Positions 48,078 through 61,418 of a stretch of DNA of 64,000 bases are shown here, in pieces. Made by a program: the position numbers and the translations under genes. Numbering within the stretch: the stretch's first letter is position 1; every line of letters starts with the position of its first letter. Source of the DNA: Hygrocybe punicea (taxonomy: Eukaryota; Basidiomycota; Agaricomycetes; Agaricales; Hygrophoraceae); contig OY744462.1 of the NCBI GenBank assembly GCA_963556145.1, forward strand, positions 6,014,001-6,078,000, given 5' to 3'. The notes beneath the pieces were generated by a model. That model was not told the DNA's origin. It worked only from the letters and a program-made list of their open reading frames with translations, and ran no database searches.

Positions 48078-48890
48078 ATGCGTATCGAAAAGTGTTACTT
48101 CTGCTCAACTAATGTATATCCTGGGCACGGTATGTTTCTTCACTAGCAGATTGATGTTCACTGGCTCAGCAGGACACAGGATCGTCCTTCGTCAGAAATG
48201 ACTCAAAGGTGTTCAGGTTTTGTACGTCCAAGTATGTTCTACAACCACTTCTGTCAGACAGAACGGTCTGAAGAATATACAGGTGTCATAAGAATTTCAA
48301 GTGAGTCGTGTCTCTGGGTAGTAGGTACACCAAATGAAACGGAGTGATGCTTTCATCATCATTAGGATGAAACGGAATCCGCGAAAAGTACGATGGACAA
48401 AGGCTTTCAGGAAGGCGGCTGGAAAGGAGATGACAATCGTGAGCATCTTTGAAACATCCTGCAGCTCTTGCTGAAGCCACATCGGTTCTTCAAGGATTCA
48501 ACGATTGAGTTCGAAAAGCGGAGGAATGTTCCCCTTCGTTACGACCGCGAGCTCATGAAAACGACACTCAAGGCAATCAAACGGATAGGAGAAATCAAGA
48601 AACGTAGAGAGCATGCTTTCTGGAAGAACAGGTGAAAATTCCGGTCTTTTCATGCCCGATTACTCCCTGAGGCAGCGGTTCCTTTTAGAATGGCAATTAG
48701 TCGAGAAAAGCACCGTGCACACCGCAAAAAGGTATTGGATGCCACAAAGATGTCCGTCAAGCTTGTCGAACCAACGTCGCTGGAGGCGCCAGAATTTGGA
48801 AAAGCTCGGGATAAGATCAAAGTGGCGACAAAGCCAAGAAGCGCTCTGGTTCAAGGCGAAGGGCGATCCATGAGGATGGAAATTGATTAA
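48078..48890 (+). CDS. RLP24: RLP24, 60S ribosome biogenesis factor
   Basis: Rlp24 is an L24e-like protein that holds the place of eL24 on pre-60S particles and recruits the AAA ATPase Drg1/Afg2. Exon reading: start MRIEKCYFC, zinc pairs C-x2-C (CYFC) and C-x3-C (CTSKC), then [22 protein letters not shown], which is diagnostic. The C-terminal half is basic and coiled, through REHAFWKNR and [14 protein letters not shown], ending at TAA 48888-48890. Six exons with short introns. The stop is 52 bp from the ATG2 stop, tail to tail. Confidence 0.93.
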
Positions 48891-48942
48891 TCTCAGCCCA
48901 CGCGAGTTGATTTATCTCCGTTATTATCGTTGTATATACACA

Positions 48943-51900
48943 TTATACACGATGCTTATACTTGGCCTCAGTCTCGTGGCGAATGTCAGGGTCTAAAGAA
49001 TTATGGAAACCGAGTAGAGTCTTGCTGACAGCTTCGGTAACGCCGATCATGGGTTTCAACACTGCGATGGGCACCGCTCGAATGACCGCTCGAACGGGAC
49101 CCTATATTTGTCGAAAGTTAAAATCTTCATGGTATATAAAACGAAAGACCTACCTCGCTGCCTGACTTTTCATATACTTCCATCGGTACGGCAAGAATGG
49201 TCTGCGCAGCAGAATTGAAATTTCTTTGCAGACTTTGATATGCTGTCTGGACCCCCTCCCTGACGTCTAAGGGTTGCTCAGCGTACTTGCTGATTATATC
49301 GCCAGCATCTTCATCTTCAGGATGTTCGTGACTGATAGATGGAACTTGAAGTGTTTCCGCTGTAATTGGGTGGCGAAATTGGCTTCCGAGTACGCCCTCT
49401 GCTTGCTCCAGGATGACTTGTGTACCCGTCGCCAAACGGGCCCCTAATTTGATGGCTTCCATCGCTGTCGATTTGACAAATGCTTTCGTTCCTTTCTGTA
49501 CCCCACGAAGAATGCGACCGTCTTTCTTGTACTGTGCGATAGGCAACAGTACGAGGTCAGCGACCCCAGAACCAACGTTGACGACTGAGCGGATGGGAGA
49601 AACGCCGGAGATAACATCCATCAACTGTGTAGCCTTCACATCTGGCGTCCATAGGTCATTCAGCATCTCGAACAGCCTCGGCCACCCGGTAATCTGAACA
49701 TAATAAATTGACGTTAACGAAAGACCTCGATTCACTCTAATACATACCCCAGACAGTGTAATGTGTCTCAGGGTCATCTCTGCCCCATCGAAATGGAAGA
49801 AGTTCATAAGCTCGATTGATCGTCCTTCTCTCAAAGCTCTGTAGTCGACACGACGAGGTTTGTAATCCAGCTTCAGATCAACTGAAAAAATTTCTGCAAA
49901 TTCTGTGGTCCCAAACGTCAGGGAAGTGTCCGCTCGCACGTAATCACAATCTCACGGAAATATATATCTCCATTGGAGGAATCCGAGCTTTCACGAGGCT
50001 CTGTGTGAGGGTCCTCAAAGCTGAAGAATCTTTTCAAGAAGTCAAGCGCGTCTTGATCGACATACAGTCTGAGTGGCAGTATTTTTGCCTGCAATCACAA
50101 ATATTAGATCGGGTTTTATGAAGATCAGTTACACTGACACGAAATCTTGCTTCTTCCGATGGATGACCAGGAACAGGCCGAACGCTGCGAAGTTCTACGC
50201 GGACCATGTGGGAATCTGTCTCCCGAACGTTGCCTTGAGAGTCCATACGCAATTCAGTCAAGAATTTCTGCCAGGTAGAAGTCTTGATGTGATCTAGAAT
50301 TTCTAAATCTTTGACGGTCACAAGAGTTCTGGACAGCAAGGTCTGGTCGGGTCTATATCGATCGACCTCAGCATGAAGTCCCGAAAGCCGGAACTCCATG
50401 CTAGGACCTCTCGAACGCGTCAACCGTTTACTATGTACATGCACTGAACGAGTTCGCGGTTTCTCGGTTGATGATGGTTTAAGTGACTGCCAGGAGCTTT
50501 GACTTGCCGTCTCGAACTCGTCGTTCAGTTCTTCATCAATAGCCGCTATAAGGGCTCCAGGTTCCAGCTCATCAACGTCTTGTTGCAAGCCGATATAGAC
50601 AGAATTGAAAAGCAGGGTGCCTGTCTCTTCTATGCTGGGATCTTGAGCCTGTCCAGTTGCGACTAGTTGTCTGATTTTGGCAAGTCGTCGCCGCATTTCT
50701 TTGACTTCATTCTCGATTGTCTTCCGAGTTTTGGCCCAGTCGTAGCCGTCGTACAAGAATAGTACGACGTCACAGTTATGTACTCGTGTGGAACAGGTGG
50801 TTTCCCCTAGGCTGTCGTAGAACGGCAGATCAGCGAACAAAAATATTGATTATGATAAATATCACTCTTTATTTCCGCTAGTAGAATCAGGGGGAAGAGT
50901 ATCGAAATAATGATCGATGATTTGAAGACCTTCAGGGCGGAGAATCTTGATGGTCTCCCCACCTACTCTCGAGATAATCCCAGTTTGTGCGCCAGTGAGA
51001 GTGGGAGTTACGTGACCAGGTGAAGTATCTGCGATATCAAATTCGTCCAAATCATCGTCACGGAGTTCTCGCAGACCTGCCGCTGCCCCAAACGATTCAT
51101 CGAGGTAATCCAAGTTGGTGGGAAGGTCGTCAATAATCATGTCTGGCGCTGGTTCAACTTCAGGAACTTTGTTGAAAGCGTGCTCGTCGACAGAGGCTAG
51201 GGAGAGTCAGTCAATCATTTGACGAAGTTGAATGGCCTCACACATAATTCCATATCGGGAGGATGGCAGCTCGGTGATAGTAGCAGGGCGTCGTCTTATT
51301 TTGGGCGGCCTGAATCCGTCCTTCAGCTCCATATTGAGTTGTCAAGAACAAGACCTTACTGCTTCTCAGCACTTTTACTGAATACTGTACCCAGATCCCC
51401 AATGAATGAAGCTACAGCTGTCATGGTATCGGCACAAAGATGTAGCCGAAGAGTAATACAACCGATGACCACCTAAATGTGCGAACATGTTAATCTCAAG
51501 AAATCGGGACATAGCAACACACTACATCTAACCTCCGTAGTTGACTGGTTTGTATCAGTACTATTCTTGAATTTTAAATCCAAGTCAGCAATCTCAGAAA
51601 GAATAGCATAGCCCACTGTCTGCAAAAGTCCGTCAAGTCAAGGTCATCCGGTAACTTCAGGACAAACCTTCCAATGGACGTTGCCTTCCGATATGATCGA
51701 TGTCTTGGTCGCTCCGGTTTGCATTTCAGTAACGGCGACATCATCAAGGAACAAGATGGATGCAGCTGTCACATACGAACGAAAAGAGTTTTCCGTAGAG
51801 TCTCCAACAATATCAATCGAGAAGTCAAGTTCTCCGATGTGAAATAGCAATGCTCCGGGGTGAACTGGTGCCAGGACGCGAATAGAGCCATCCAGGATCT

Positions 51901-54900
51901 TCAAGGATATACGCGTTCGTTCACTAGGAATGACGGATTCGAAAACCTGTGGTCACGATGAAAATGCGGCAGATCTTCCTCAGTACAAAATCTTACATCC
52001 GGAGGCGCTTTGATAAACCCTATTATTTCGGTGACCCAGTTGAAATCTGGAGTTACATTGTAAGTAAAACCCCATAATGTCAGTTCGACTCGCGACTCCT
52101 TGGCAGTCGTCTCTGGCAAAGTCAACGAAATCAACCGAAGCTTGAGTAGAGGTTTAGGACTTGAAGACTAGATATCAATGAGAGCCAAACTCAAAAATAG
52201 GGACAAACACCAAACACACCGAGCTTCGTGGAGCTGTCAGAGACATAAGATGGGTACTTGTACCTCTGGTTGATATGTCCACGATATTCAAATCCACCAC
52301 TCCTACTGTAAGGACAGTCTCGTCCTGTTGGTAAAAACGGTTATAGAACGAACACAGACATGGAAGATGCTGCAGACCCTTCCATCTGGGTTCAATTCCA
52401 TCAAGACATCTACGTCAGAACCAAAAATCTCGAAAGGGAGCGGGACAACGCGACCATCCCCAGAATCTCTAGGAATCATCAATCTGATATATGCTATTGA
52501 AAGTTGCACGTGCATATATCAGTATTCTCAACACATTGGAAAGTTGTTGGTGTGACCTTGAGAGATCGTGACTTTGATCACCGTCTCAGATTTGGATGAT
52601 CGACTACCATCCAGTCTACTCGCGCCGTCGCTGTCACTCCGCCGTGACCTCGCGAAGAATCGACTCCCGATAAGGCTTGTGTCCCTGCTGTCCGCCCTCC
52701 TCGTATCCGAAACACCACCGAAAGTGCGCTCAACGAGTTGCGTAGTGTCGTCGGTCCAGTATTGTAGATCGTCAAGCACTGATTTGGACAAGTGAACATT
52801 GGTAGAAGGTAGGTGTGTAATTAGCGCAAGCGTTCCTGGCGTTGAAGAAGTGGAACATTGTGACCTGGTGAGAACGATGCGAGGCAAATTCTCACGCGAG
52901 ATAGGGCTTGAGACAGGCTGCGAAGGACCTGCATTGTCATGCATATGTTCGGACAAATCTCCAACAGAAATAAGAGGACCTAGGGAAAGAACCACGGTGG
53001 CTTTTTCGACGCCAGCAGGGGAGCAAGCGATCACAGCTCTTCTACATTCTGTCGATAGAATCGTCGACGATGAGGGAAACACCTCCAGGTCTGCAAATCT
53101 TGTTTTTGGCTTCCGGCTTGTTGAGGACCCGGTGGACAACACCACGTCATGCAAATCAAGTATGAATGCTCCTGAACGTTGCATGGAAGATGAAGGAGAC
53201 GGCGCCCGAACTTGAATTCGTATCATAGGAAATTTGATCAAGATCCTTGCCTCAGCGCCGTTCCCCTGGCCGTGCTGTTAAAGTAAACGATGATTAGCTG
53301 GTATAAAGGCTGGACGATAAATCAGCCTGAGAGCACCTTTCTTCTCAACTTCCTTGATTTTTTGCTGCCCACCTTCTGTCGGTAGTCCTGATCAAGATCC
53401 AAATCTTGCAAAACCAATCTTTCCAGTCGTCGTCTTTCCTTCGCCCTCGCCCTAGCGTCCAGATGGCCTGGCGTAATAGGCGGTGTACGCCCACTTTCCT
53501 CTTCACTCTTGTCGTCGCTATCGTAATTAGAGTCTTCATCCGTACTCACGCGTTCCCCACTGATATCATTGTCCGTCCTGGAGCTGACAATGGTATCCAA
53601 GAATGCCAAGACGCCGTTCTGCTGAAGCGCCATTCCAAGATTCACGAAGATGTGAAACGGCACCATGTTCACGTCCACATCATCAACTATTCTTGCAGGT
53701 TTCTCCTCTTTAATCGACGAAGTGAGCACACTGTGGACACTCGCGAAGATCGCTGGATCAGTTGATGAAACAGCTGGTTTCTCCTGGCCCCCTACATCCT
53801 TCGCAAGCTCATCCGTCCTTGCATCAAGTTGAACATCCCGGCTATCTCGCGAAACATGCCGGCGCGTTATAGGTTTGAGCTTAGTGCGCCACATTGAGAG
53901 TTTCAGACCTCTCTTCCAGTACTTCTCGTCTGTCCAATCCGTCACATCAAATGTAGGGTGCGGGTTTGGGTGGGAAGGAATCTCGTCGGATTTTGTCGTT
54001 GGGAGATCCTGATGAAAATGAGTAGTCGGGTACTGTGATGAAAGGTGGCGATCGGTGAGAAGAATTGGTGATGCCAAGGTTGCCGATGTGGGTGTCCGTG
54101 TCGATGCGGCGTGGATAGCGAGTACAGACAACTCAGAAATTGATAGCGTCAAACCAGTTGTGGTCGTCAGTGTCCCTGCGAGCTTCCGATGCTGAGTCTT
54201 TACCCCCTTTCCAGTCGGATTTGAAGTATTCAACGTCAGAGAGAGAACGAGAACTTCCAGGTGAGCACGAACATATCCGTGTTTCAATTTGGGAGGCAGA
54301 AGTGGATGAACGAAAAACTCTGTTTCCAACTGGTCCACGCTGAAATTTAAGGTCTTATGAACGCATTCTGCCTTGGAAGACGATAATAGAATCATCACCA
54401 CACCACGCACTCTCATGCTTGCTTCCAGTCCAACTCTCCATATCGATGTCGGCGAACCTGCGACAGCTGGAGGTGAAGAAGAATCCATTTCGGCAGGACG
54501 ATGTGATGCCCAAGCAATTAGAAGATCTAACAAGCACTGTATATGCCATGCACGCAGTGCACAAGCAATTATCCCGACATCCAGAGATAGCTGGAATTGA
54601 TCTCCCACACTATCTTTAACGTGGGCCTTGGAATCTCGACTTGGAGATGTTGAAGCGCCTGCTGAAGGATGCGCGGCGAGATTGGGTAGAGAAGTTGTCA
54701 ACCGGATGATGACGGGTTCCGCACCAAACGATAGAATCATCTCATCCAGAACTTTACACGGGTACGGCTCTACCTCACCTTCTGATCGATCACCATGCGT
54801 TGATAGAGATGGCTGATCGTCCAAAAGATGCGTGTCGTCCCGGCGAAGACCGCAGGGAGAAGGTGTCCTGCTGTTGCTAAGATTTTCAGTATTATTGCCT

Positions 54901-56072
54901 TCCCCACCAGTCGGGGCTTCCGAGAAGGCACTATGATAAAGACTGCTTTCTAGTGAACTTGCAGGAGAGGGAGGCCGGGGTGGAAGGAATGCAAGTGACT
55001 GCGACATCCGAACTTGAGCATCGTCGTCCAAGGACGAGGACGAGGAGGATGGTGAGATAGAGCGAGGAGGAGAGTTGAGTTGAGAGGTGAGGCGGGATGA
55101 GATCGTTGGAGAAAGCGTTGATAAAGGGGAAGGCGTAGCCGGAAATGAGGGAGGGAGATTGCACCGCCGTAGATTCCGTGTGGTGACTTTTATACCTGAT
55201 ATGGAGACCCTGCGGGTTTCTCCCGACGGTACATGATCTGTCGATCTATGACCGTCCGTAGTGGCTGGAATATCTCTCGATTCTGTACCATATCGGATTT
55301 CTGACATGACGATAGTGAAGCTTGCGTTGCCTGGGTGGATAAGAGTTATCTTCGTGTCAACGGCGTCGAACTCGAATCGCGCAAGCAGGCGTTCGATGAG
55401 GGAGGCGAATATCGACACTCCAGCAGGATCAGCGTCCGCCTGAAATTCCTCATCTTCTGCAGACAAAAACGGGTCAATACTACCCGGCACATTATTTCCA
55501 TCGTCTGCGTAAGCGTAAGCAGAGGACGCAAGATCGCGGTGGTAAGATGCACGGGTAGTGGCCTCTTCTCGAGGGGTCAACTCGTCGTGGATGAATGATT
55601 CAGCAATGGATGCTACAGAACTAGCAAGATGGGATGTAAGTTGGTTCGGAGAACTGGATATGGTGGGAACCAGGTAGAAGGTAAGGTGAAGGGAACGGAT
55701 AGAGAAGCCAACGGTGGATGTGAGTGGATTGGGCCATGGGATACGGGCTGTGATAGCAGCTATGGACCCGTCATACAACTCAACGGGAAGGCCTGACAGG
55801 AGCGAATTGATCGCCTACGCGTATGCTCAGCAGCATTAGGTGAAGGAGATAGACTACGAACACACTTTACTCTCTAACTGGAGATCGTTAACCTGGACGA
55901 ATCCGGACCCTATCTGGGAGTCTATTTGGTGGATATCAAGTTGACCTGGTTTGACAAAGTTCCCGAGCGATTTCTTGAGCAGGAACGAAATAAATCGCCC
56001 TTGTATACTTGAGGGGAGGGCAAGATTGACATGAGGAAGTCCTGGGATCCAGGAGGAGAACCAAGAAGTCAT
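48943..56072 (-). CDS. ATG2: ATG2, lipid-transfer protein of autophagy
   Basis: Atg2 bridges the ER and the growing autophagosome and moves phospholipids. ATG at 56070-56072; the first exon is a Chorein-N region ([19 protein letters not shown], then [18 protein letters not shown]) as at the start of all Atg2/Vps13 proteins. A very long second exon (about 55815-53322) includes Ser/Pro-rich disordered inserts. The middle has beta-rich repeats interrupted by many short introns. The C-terminal ATG_C region (49940-48943) includes the amphipathic part with [21 protein letters not shown] sequence, [25 protein letters not shown], and a final helical tail ending at TAA 48943-48945. Around 2000 residues, normal for the family. 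Confidence 0.9.
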
Positions 56073-56339
56073 TGCTGCTGCTCCCTTTGTGTCTCCTTAT
56101 ATAGCCCTGCATTAGTAACCATTTTACTGGTAGCTTGCTGTCGACCACGACTGTGCCAGTCTGCACATCGCATTTCTACAACACGATCTGTACTACAACG
56201 ACGATCTGTACTTGATCTGGCAGGACAATAACTAGGGGTTCAAATATTCAAATGTGGCACTTTACGAAATAGGAGGAAATGAGAAATGTTGCCACCGCGT
56301 CTACGCGTCTACACGATCAGGCATAATTAACAGAGAACT
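56073..56339. promoter_or_regulatory. ATG2 upstream region
   Basis: No coding sequence; promoter of ATG2 by position. No clear motif. Confidence 0.35.
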
Positions 56340-56620
56340 TCTCATTGCTGGTGCGTTCCAAGGCTACGCGAGGGGCATCACCTCTGTTTGTTTCCTCACA
56401 ATCCTCGGCCAACGCACCGTCTCTGGCCATGGATAATTGGCCTGGGGGGATTCAAATCTGGGACAGTAAACGCGTCGTCGAGGTTAAACATTCTATGGGC
56501 ACATCGGATACATCTCGTCTTCGAACGGCGAACGTGTTGTGTTGGGATTAGATGACAAGACCATCAGCACCAGGGGGAATCAGTCTCTTCTGGTGCTTCC
56601 AGCGACAATTCAAGAGTACA
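56340..56620 (+). pseudogene. WD40-repeat relic
   Basis: Pieces of two WD40 blades are visible: GITSVCF, GIQIWDSKRVVEVKH and, in the next frame, GHIGYISSSSNGERVVLGLDDKTIS. The frame changes between them and no start or splice sites fit. Probably a remnant of a NACHT/WD40-type gene of the kind common in agarics. Confidence 0.55.
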
Positions 56621-56875
56621 AGACGGATCCTTGGCTTTTAAAATTTTCATTCTGTTTATCTGACAACGTCGTGGAGCCCGGCAATGCGTGTGTTGTAGGG
56701 GGGACTCAGACTTGTTAAAAGTTGTTTTCGTCCAAAGCGCTCATCTTGTTTGTCAGTTACCTCGGTTTCACCCTTCGTAAATTATTATTACTCACAATTG
56801 GTAGTGATGAGTATCCAGGTACAGCTGAGGAAAGGGCATAATGATAACTTGAAACCGTCCTCACAACGACATAAT
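56621..56875. other. Spacer
   Basis: Nothing recognisable. Confidence 0.35.
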
Positions 56876-58567
56876 TTAAGCTCCCAAAAGGCTCCCCCCA
56901 TTTGTAATTATATCCTTCCCGACCCGAGCTAGAGTCTTTTCCTGTTCTGCCAGAATTAAGCTATGCATATTAAGTTTTTCTTCCAACGTGGTATGAAGCT
57001 TCATCTTGTCGCTGTGGTGGTGCAAGACTGTGATCTTACAACTCGTGATGTAGAAAAATACGCACAAAATATGCTCCTTTGCCTACATGAAGTCAACCTC
57101 AGAAAATCTGAAATCTGCCGTTGTACTCACAAAATCAAGCATCCTTCCAAAAGATTGCGCATGTTCTGACATGGAGATTTCGTTCCACAGTCGGATGATG
57201 ATACAAAATGAACAAACAAACGTACCATCCGCCCCACGCAGCCATTCTTCGGACGTCGCCTCTTCCCACCTCTTCTGCGCTTGACCGTGCGCCTCAAGTT
57301 GTTCAGCAATGTACGTATCCATATCTTCTCCTAAGATCATTTCCAATGCCAAGGCCGGAGCCCATTTTTGCTGGGACTGTTGTGGATGCCGGCCGTGGTC
57401 ACCAAACTGCGGATAATCGTGTTGGAACCAAAGGGACGGTTCGTGATTGGATGCGGGGCTGACCGTGCTTCCACTGTGATGGTGTTGGCGGGAAAGTTGA
57501 GGGTAAGCTTGAGAGCCGTGGGGAGGTTGAATCTCGGGGTCGAGGGTCGCGCCTTGATGATGATGGCTAGAATTACGGATGGGCTTGGGACCGTATTCCT
57601 GGAAGGCCTGTCCAGATCATCATAACACCCAAAGAATAGGTGATTTGACCTTCCAGGACCCATCGTCCACCGACTCAGTTTCATACCTTCCCCGTTTGGC
57701 GGTATGGCCTTCATCCCCTGTATCGTCGTCGAGTCGTTCAGCCCTGCTCCTCTTTTGCCGATGCACACTACTTATGGTAGGTGTGCAGCAGTCGGTGACA
57801 TCATCTTGTTCCTTAGAAAGATGCGCGTCCAACGTGCCCAACCTCTTTCGTCTATCGGAAATGCGAGGACGGGAGTTCAGGAGGACTCTGATAGGACCAT
57901 CTTCGCTTGCATGAGTAAAACCTTCATGATCGCCATGCTGTTTCTCTGTAGATTCAACTATTTTTTCAGCAAGGCAGGTGTAGTCGGAAAGTTGCAAGCG
58001 CCCTTTCGATGCAGAGTCTGAGCTCAAGGAAGTAAACATGTTGAGAGCCTGAGTTTCAGAACCAGAAGAAACGTGCGAGGAGAAGTCGGCACCAGTAACA
58101 GGATTGGGTATATGCGCATCAAGGTCAAGAAGAGGCTTATTAGAGACAGCAGGCAATGCGGGAGCTCTGAATGCGGAGTCATCAGCAGATAAGAGAGCTG
58201 TAGGCGTGTTCGAAGGTAAATGTGAAGGGGTCGGTGCGACGATCTTGAGAGATGGTCTTCCATTGATCGTGGAAGTATGAGACTCTAGTAGCGGATTTGC
58301 AGTTCCGGGACGAATGATGTATTCAGAGGACTTGCGGGGCGTATCAGAAAGCTGAGCTGAACGAGGGGGTTGAGAATCATTCCTCTTCAAGAGACCTGCA
58401 ATATTGAGGGGCTTGTTAGTGCCAACAGGTTTGTGGGACCGGACAGAATGGCGATGAAGAGGATTGGAGGCATCAGCGACAAAATCTTGTATGGGTTGAG
58501 GGGAACCTCCGAGCTGAGCAGCGCGTGAGGCGGTCCTGGAGGGCACAAAAGGTTGTCGTGCGCTCAT
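56876..58567 (-). CDS. Ecm11-like C-terminal domain protein (tentative)
   Basis: ATG at 58565-58567. The first 300 residues are disordered, rich in Ser/Pro/Thr with basic patches (RKRLGTLD, KRSRAERL). A second exon starts at AFQEYGPKP, is rich in His/Gln, and ends in an acidic helical part (MILGEDMDTYIAEQLEAHG, KRWEEATSEEW). Later exons give a helical tail ending at 56876. The W..A..EEW...AD...FG+ML motif recalls the C-terminal domain of Ecm11, a meiotic synaptonemal-complex protein. That match is by memory only. Two introns lie at about 57170-57230 and 57085-57135. Confidence 0.5.
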
Positions 58568-58890
58568 ACCAGTGACTGGCCGAGTCGAAAACAAAAGCAG
58601 CGAACTCACTATTTATTGATAATTACGTAATTTTACATTTACAACATTTACAACATTTTATCTAATCTCAACTGAGATAACGCCCGCCGAGAAAACGGTA
58701 CAAGCTCCAAATCACACATTTATCGGATGGAGGCGTCGAGGTACACCGTGACCAAACTCCCCTGGGTCCTTACAAGTCTAACGGATAACTGCCTGTACAT
58801 AAAGCAGCATGCCCAACCCCCACCACAGTTTGAAAGATATCGTAGGTTCACCTTGTCCAATCCATCTTGGACTTCCCAGTCTTCTCCATC
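58568..58890. promoter_or_regulatory. Divergent promoter region, Ecm11-like gene/aminotransferase
   Basis: 323 bp. It contains ACAACATTTA-type repeats at about 58635-58660; no gene is supported, though the aminotransferase start could lie further left. Confidence 0.35.
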
Positions 58891-61303
58891 ATGGGTTTCA
58901 GACTGCATATGCCCCACATGGAGTCCTTCTCTCATGTCGTTGAACAGGTTCTCGATGCCATGAGACACCACAAGCACGAAAAGGAGTCCGAGGCTCATCA
59001 GGCATGTTTGGAGTTCGCCAATCAACTTGCACCTGCTCATTTCACCCAATATAGATCTTCCGGCAGTCCGCTGGACACCAATCCAAGGGTATTATGCCCC
59101 AGACCGTCAACCCCGTACGCAATTCTCGTCAACTGCTTCGGTACATATAATCTAACAACTATCATTTGAAAGGATGAAGAAACAATTCCAGGGATTGAAC
59201 ATCCTGGCAGTACTGGTGTCATCTACTGCTCTGATCGTGCCATCGCTAATGGCTTCAGCTATGCTTGCTCCCATGAATGGAGCAACCTGGGACAAGGTGC
59301 TCCCGAGGTGGGCGACATTCCCAACGCTCCTCCTCGTCCCACTTCTTGCTCCACTCCTATGGACTCGCTGGAATATGCACCAACGACTGGTGTAAAGGGT
59401 TCGTCTCACTTCTCTTTCTCTCCACCCACTATCTTACGTTTACCAGCCCTCCGCGAGGCCGTTGCTAATCTGTACAACCACACTTATCGGCAAGGAAAGG
59501 CAAGCCAATACACACACGAGAACGTATGTATCGTTCCTGGTGGTCGTGCAGGTCTTTCTCGTATAGCCGCCGTGATCGGCGACGTTTATTGTGTATGTAA
59601 CGTTTTGCTTATTTTATTTATATATACACATTTATTCATATAATATTATTCAGTCCTACCAAATTCCTGATTACACGGCCTATGACCAAGTCCTCTCGTC
59701 CTTTAGGCGCCTGGTTCCGGTTCCTACTATGTAAGCATTGAGTTTGGATTTGGAAATTTGTACTGATCATAGTGACAGACTGGATCCAAAGGTCTAACCC
59801 ATTCCTCTACCTTCGTTAGAGCTGAGTTGCTGAATTCCGGACAGACCAAGTACCGTCTCGACATTGAACAGACTAAGGTCAGTATGACTCTAGACTCATT
59901 TCATTCCGACAGCTCACGTACTCTCCAGAAAGATATTCAAAACCAAGGTCTCGCGGTGATCATCGCATCTAATCCTCGTAACCCCACGGGTCAGGTTATA
60001 CAGTTCGTAATGCCATGCAACCGCCATTTCTAAATCATGACTCCCCGTTTGTGCAGGGGCAAAGAGCTTAAGGAACTTGTGACGCTTAGCAGAGAGGGCA
60101 CAACCATCATCCTCGATGAGGTTCGTGTTACACGTTTTCCTCCCCACCTCCTGACTCATGTCGTGACGCTGTAGTTCTACTCCTGGTACATGTACCCCGA
60201 ACGCGAGAAAGACTTTGGAATGTCCATCTCCTCCGCCGAATATATCGAGAATGTAGATGACGTACGTGCTGCTGACAAAATCTCAACCTCTTGTCCGCTG
60301 ATTATATCTGATGACTCAGGATGCCTGTATTATTGTCGATGGACTCACCAAGGTACATTGCCTTTAGTTTCTCGCAGAGGTGCTACATCTCTGGTCCTTG
60401 TCTATCACAGAACTGGCGTCTTCCTGGTTGGCGTGTCTGCTGGGTACTTGGACCCAAAAACCTAATCACGGCGCTTTCTCAGTCAGGTCTGTGTATATCC
60501 TTTTCTTTCGTCTATACATGGTGTACAATGGCTGAGTCTTTGTATTTAATAGGCTCATTCTTGGATGGGGGTGCAAACCATCCGTGTGTATCGTCTTTTT
60601 TCACTCTTGGTTCCACACTGGGTTCATTCGAATATCATTTAGCTTGCAACTTGCCGCCATTCCTCTCCTTGAGCCCAGTCGGGTCGCCATAGAGAGGGTG
60701 AGTCCATCAATATCACACAATACATGCGCTGTTCAGTATAAATCACTCCCACGATGTACAGGTGGCTTTGCAAAGGCATTTCAAAGCTAAGCGTGATCAT
60801 GTCCTCTCCCGCCTCAAGCAGCTCGGCCTGGAGGTCACCATCCCACCCGCTGCTACCTTTTACATCTGGCTCGATCTGGAGCGACTCCCAGAGCCTTTAA
60901 ATAATGGCCTGGTGCGTTCAGCCCATTGTGCTTGAACAAGGTCACCTCGAGTTGATTCATTGCGTGACAGACATTCTTCGAGGAATTGCTCAAAGAACAA
61001 ACCATCGTCATCCCCGGAATCTTCTTTGATATTAACCCCTCACACCGCCGCAACTTATTCCACTCGCCTTGCCACCACTATGTGCGGCTGAGCTTTGGTC
61101 CACCATTGGAGGATCTCGATAAAGGTGCGACATCCAAAAGTGAAAATAGCTGTCGTGAACTCCTTGTTGAAATATGCTGCATACTAGGGTTGGATGCTAT
61201 CGGCAGGGTGCTAAATAAGGCTCAAAAGCAAGGTATGAAGGCGTTTGGGCATAGCTATAAGAGGAGCATCGACGGCGAACCCCAGCCTCCGACCAAGGCT
61301 TGA
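58891..61303 (+). CDS. PLP-dependent aminotransferase, class I/II
   Basis: Transfers amino groups using pyridoxal phosphate. The best start is ATG 58891; a 39-bp intron then joins NCF to ETIPGIEHPGSTGVIYCS. Landmarks follow in order: NLGQGAPEVGDIP, LEYAPTTGV, VCIVPGGRAGLSRIAAVIGD, SYQIPDYTAYDQ, IIASNPRNPTGQ, ILDEFYSWY, then IIVDGLTKNWRLPGWR with the PLP lysine (near 60350), FYIWLDLE and VRLSFGPPLEDLDKG. TGA at 61301-61303. Thirteen or more introns, all with GT...AG ends. Substrate unknown. The N-terminal 85 residues are outside the catalytic fold and the start is the least certain part. Confidence 0.85.
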
Positions 61304-61418
61304 ATTCTGATGATAACATTTACTTATTAAATATGCAGAAAATGTATCATTATGCTCAAAGTCGAAAGTAAACAAATGACGAGGATAAAAATTTTGCAAT
61401 ACAATTTTGTGGAACCCG
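61304..61418. other. Convergent 3' spacer
   Basis: 115 bp between two gene ends, AT-rich; supplies both 3' ends. Confidence 0.4.

Noticed and set aside
58720..59049. Minus-strand frame of 109 codons
   Set aside because: Overlaps the first exon of the aminotransferase in opposite orientation and shows no family features.
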